Positions 63,525-64,000 of a DNA stretch of 64,000 bases are shown piece by piece. Position 1 is the stretch's first letter. Each line of letters opens with the position of its first letter. This DNA comes from Cladophialophora immunda. Taxonomy: Eukaryota > Ascomycota > Eurotiomycetes > Chaetothyriales > Herpotrichiellaceae. The notes under the pieces were generated by a model that ran no database searches, was not told the DNA's origin, and saw only the letters and a program-made list of their open reading frames with translations. The stretch lies in assembly GCF_000835495.1 (NCBI RefSeq), contig NW_015622546.1, positions 1,800,883 to 1,864,882 of the forward strand, read 5' to 3'. Position numbers and translations under genes: made by a program.

Positions 63525-64000
63525 TCACCGCCGGGTGGTAAACCGCTGGCCAGGCGCAGCGACAATGACAACAGGTTGTCGCTCATACCGTTCCCGCCGT
63601 CTCCTCTCCTCTTCATCTCGGACATACAAGCTGCCCTTTCCTCCAGTGTAAGCGACCGACTGGGGCCTCTCTCGGTGCTCATACCGAGTTCGGTCAGCGG
63701 CACGGTCATCATGGTAGACGATCCTCTCCCGTCTGTCCCTCCGGCTGGAGTGAGGGATGATCTCAACCACATCGTAGTCGTCACAGACATAGCTGTTGCG
63801 GACATAGCGTCTTTCCCGCGGTCGGTCTTCGGCGGGGTGCTCTCTCCGTCTCGTGGACGAGGAAGGAGGAGACGACTTCTCAACAGCGTCGTGTCTCCTC
63901 GTGTTCTCGACGACGACAACCCTCGTCGAGTCCAGCTTCATCCCCTTGTCAAAGGCCTTGATGAGAAGGTTGATGACCTCACAGTCGGCGGGGACACGGA
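63525..64000 (-). CDS. Arginine-rich protein, 5' end beyond window
   Basis: The 3' part of a gene that enters from the right edge on the minus strand. The frame is open from the edge: RVPADCEVINLLIKAFDKG runs directly into MKLDSTRVVVVENTRRHD, so the internal Met at 63941 is probably not the start. The rest is very rich in Arg, Glu, Asp and Tyr (RRDRRERIVYHDDRAADRTR, EEERRRRERYERQ) and ends with a basic FTTRR. I do not recognise the family; the first block looks like a conserved folded segment, the remainder disordered. Confidence 0.65.
   Translation of the reverse strand, partial: RVPADCEVINLLIKAFDKGMKLDSTRVVVVENTRRHDAVEKSSPPSSSTRRREHPAEDRPRERRYVRNSYVCDDYDVVEIIPHSSRRDRRERIVYHDDRAADRTRYEHRERPQSVAYTGGKGSLYVRDEEERRRRERYERQPVVIVAAPGQRFTTRR

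Overview
This window is nuclear DNA of a filamentous ascomycete (Pezizomycotina). The support is that most genes are interrupted by short 45-140 bp GT-AG introns with CTAAC-like branch sites, that the gene set is fungal (TCO89-type TORC1 subunit, HET domain protein, UstYa/DUF3328 oxidase, Zn2Cys6 regulator, DHA2-type MFS transporter, Bye1), and that the transposons carry C-to-T damage like that left by repeat-induced point mutation (RIP). I cannot place it to genus from sequence alone.

Positions 1-38000 are mostly ordinary euchromatin. In order: a 5'-truncated clathrin light chain gene, a 1322-residue single-exon protein I do not recognise, arginine methyltransferase Rmt2, an acetoin/butanediol-type short-chain dehydrogenase, a small secreted GPI-like protein, a pseudouridine-5'-phosphate glycosidase/PfkB kinase fusion, a dienelactone-hydrolase-like protein, a hemerythrin HHE protein, a Tco89-like TORC1 subunit, a five-exon UstYa-like oxidase, a SIS-domain sugar-phosphate isomerase-like protein, a ZNF830-like zinc finger protein, a Bye1-like PHD/TFIIS/SPOC protein, a WW/FF splicing-factor-like protein and proteasome subunit alpha-3 (Pre9). 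Several of these pairs are divergent and share short promoters.

Positions 36500-58150 are an accessory, damaged region. A Zn2Cys6 regulator gene (minus) and an MFS transporter gene (plus) face away from each other, and both are dead. The regulator has lost a zinc-ligand cysteine and carries an in-frame stop. The transporter is frameshifted, carries a 324-bp MITE with a perfect 10-bp target duplication, and is split into two halves about 17 kb apart. Between the halves lie a divergent pair of intact genes: a metzincin protease, and a 1519-residue protein with a propeller-like part and two long-helix/hydrophobic-hairpin segments like alpha-helical pore-forming toxins. Next to them is a nested transposon: a Tc1/mariner element at a TA site that was itself hit by a 6972-bp Ty3/gypsy chromovirus. 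The chromovirus has a spliced antisense gene between its chromodomain and its 3' LTR. That antisense gene encodes a cysteine-rich protein and has its own TATA box and upstream repeats. I consider it and the pore-former/protease cargo the two most interesting items.

Positions 58150-64000 return to ordinary single-copy sequence: a HET-domain gene, an ankyrin-repeat protein and the 3' part of an arginine-rich protein cut by the window edge.
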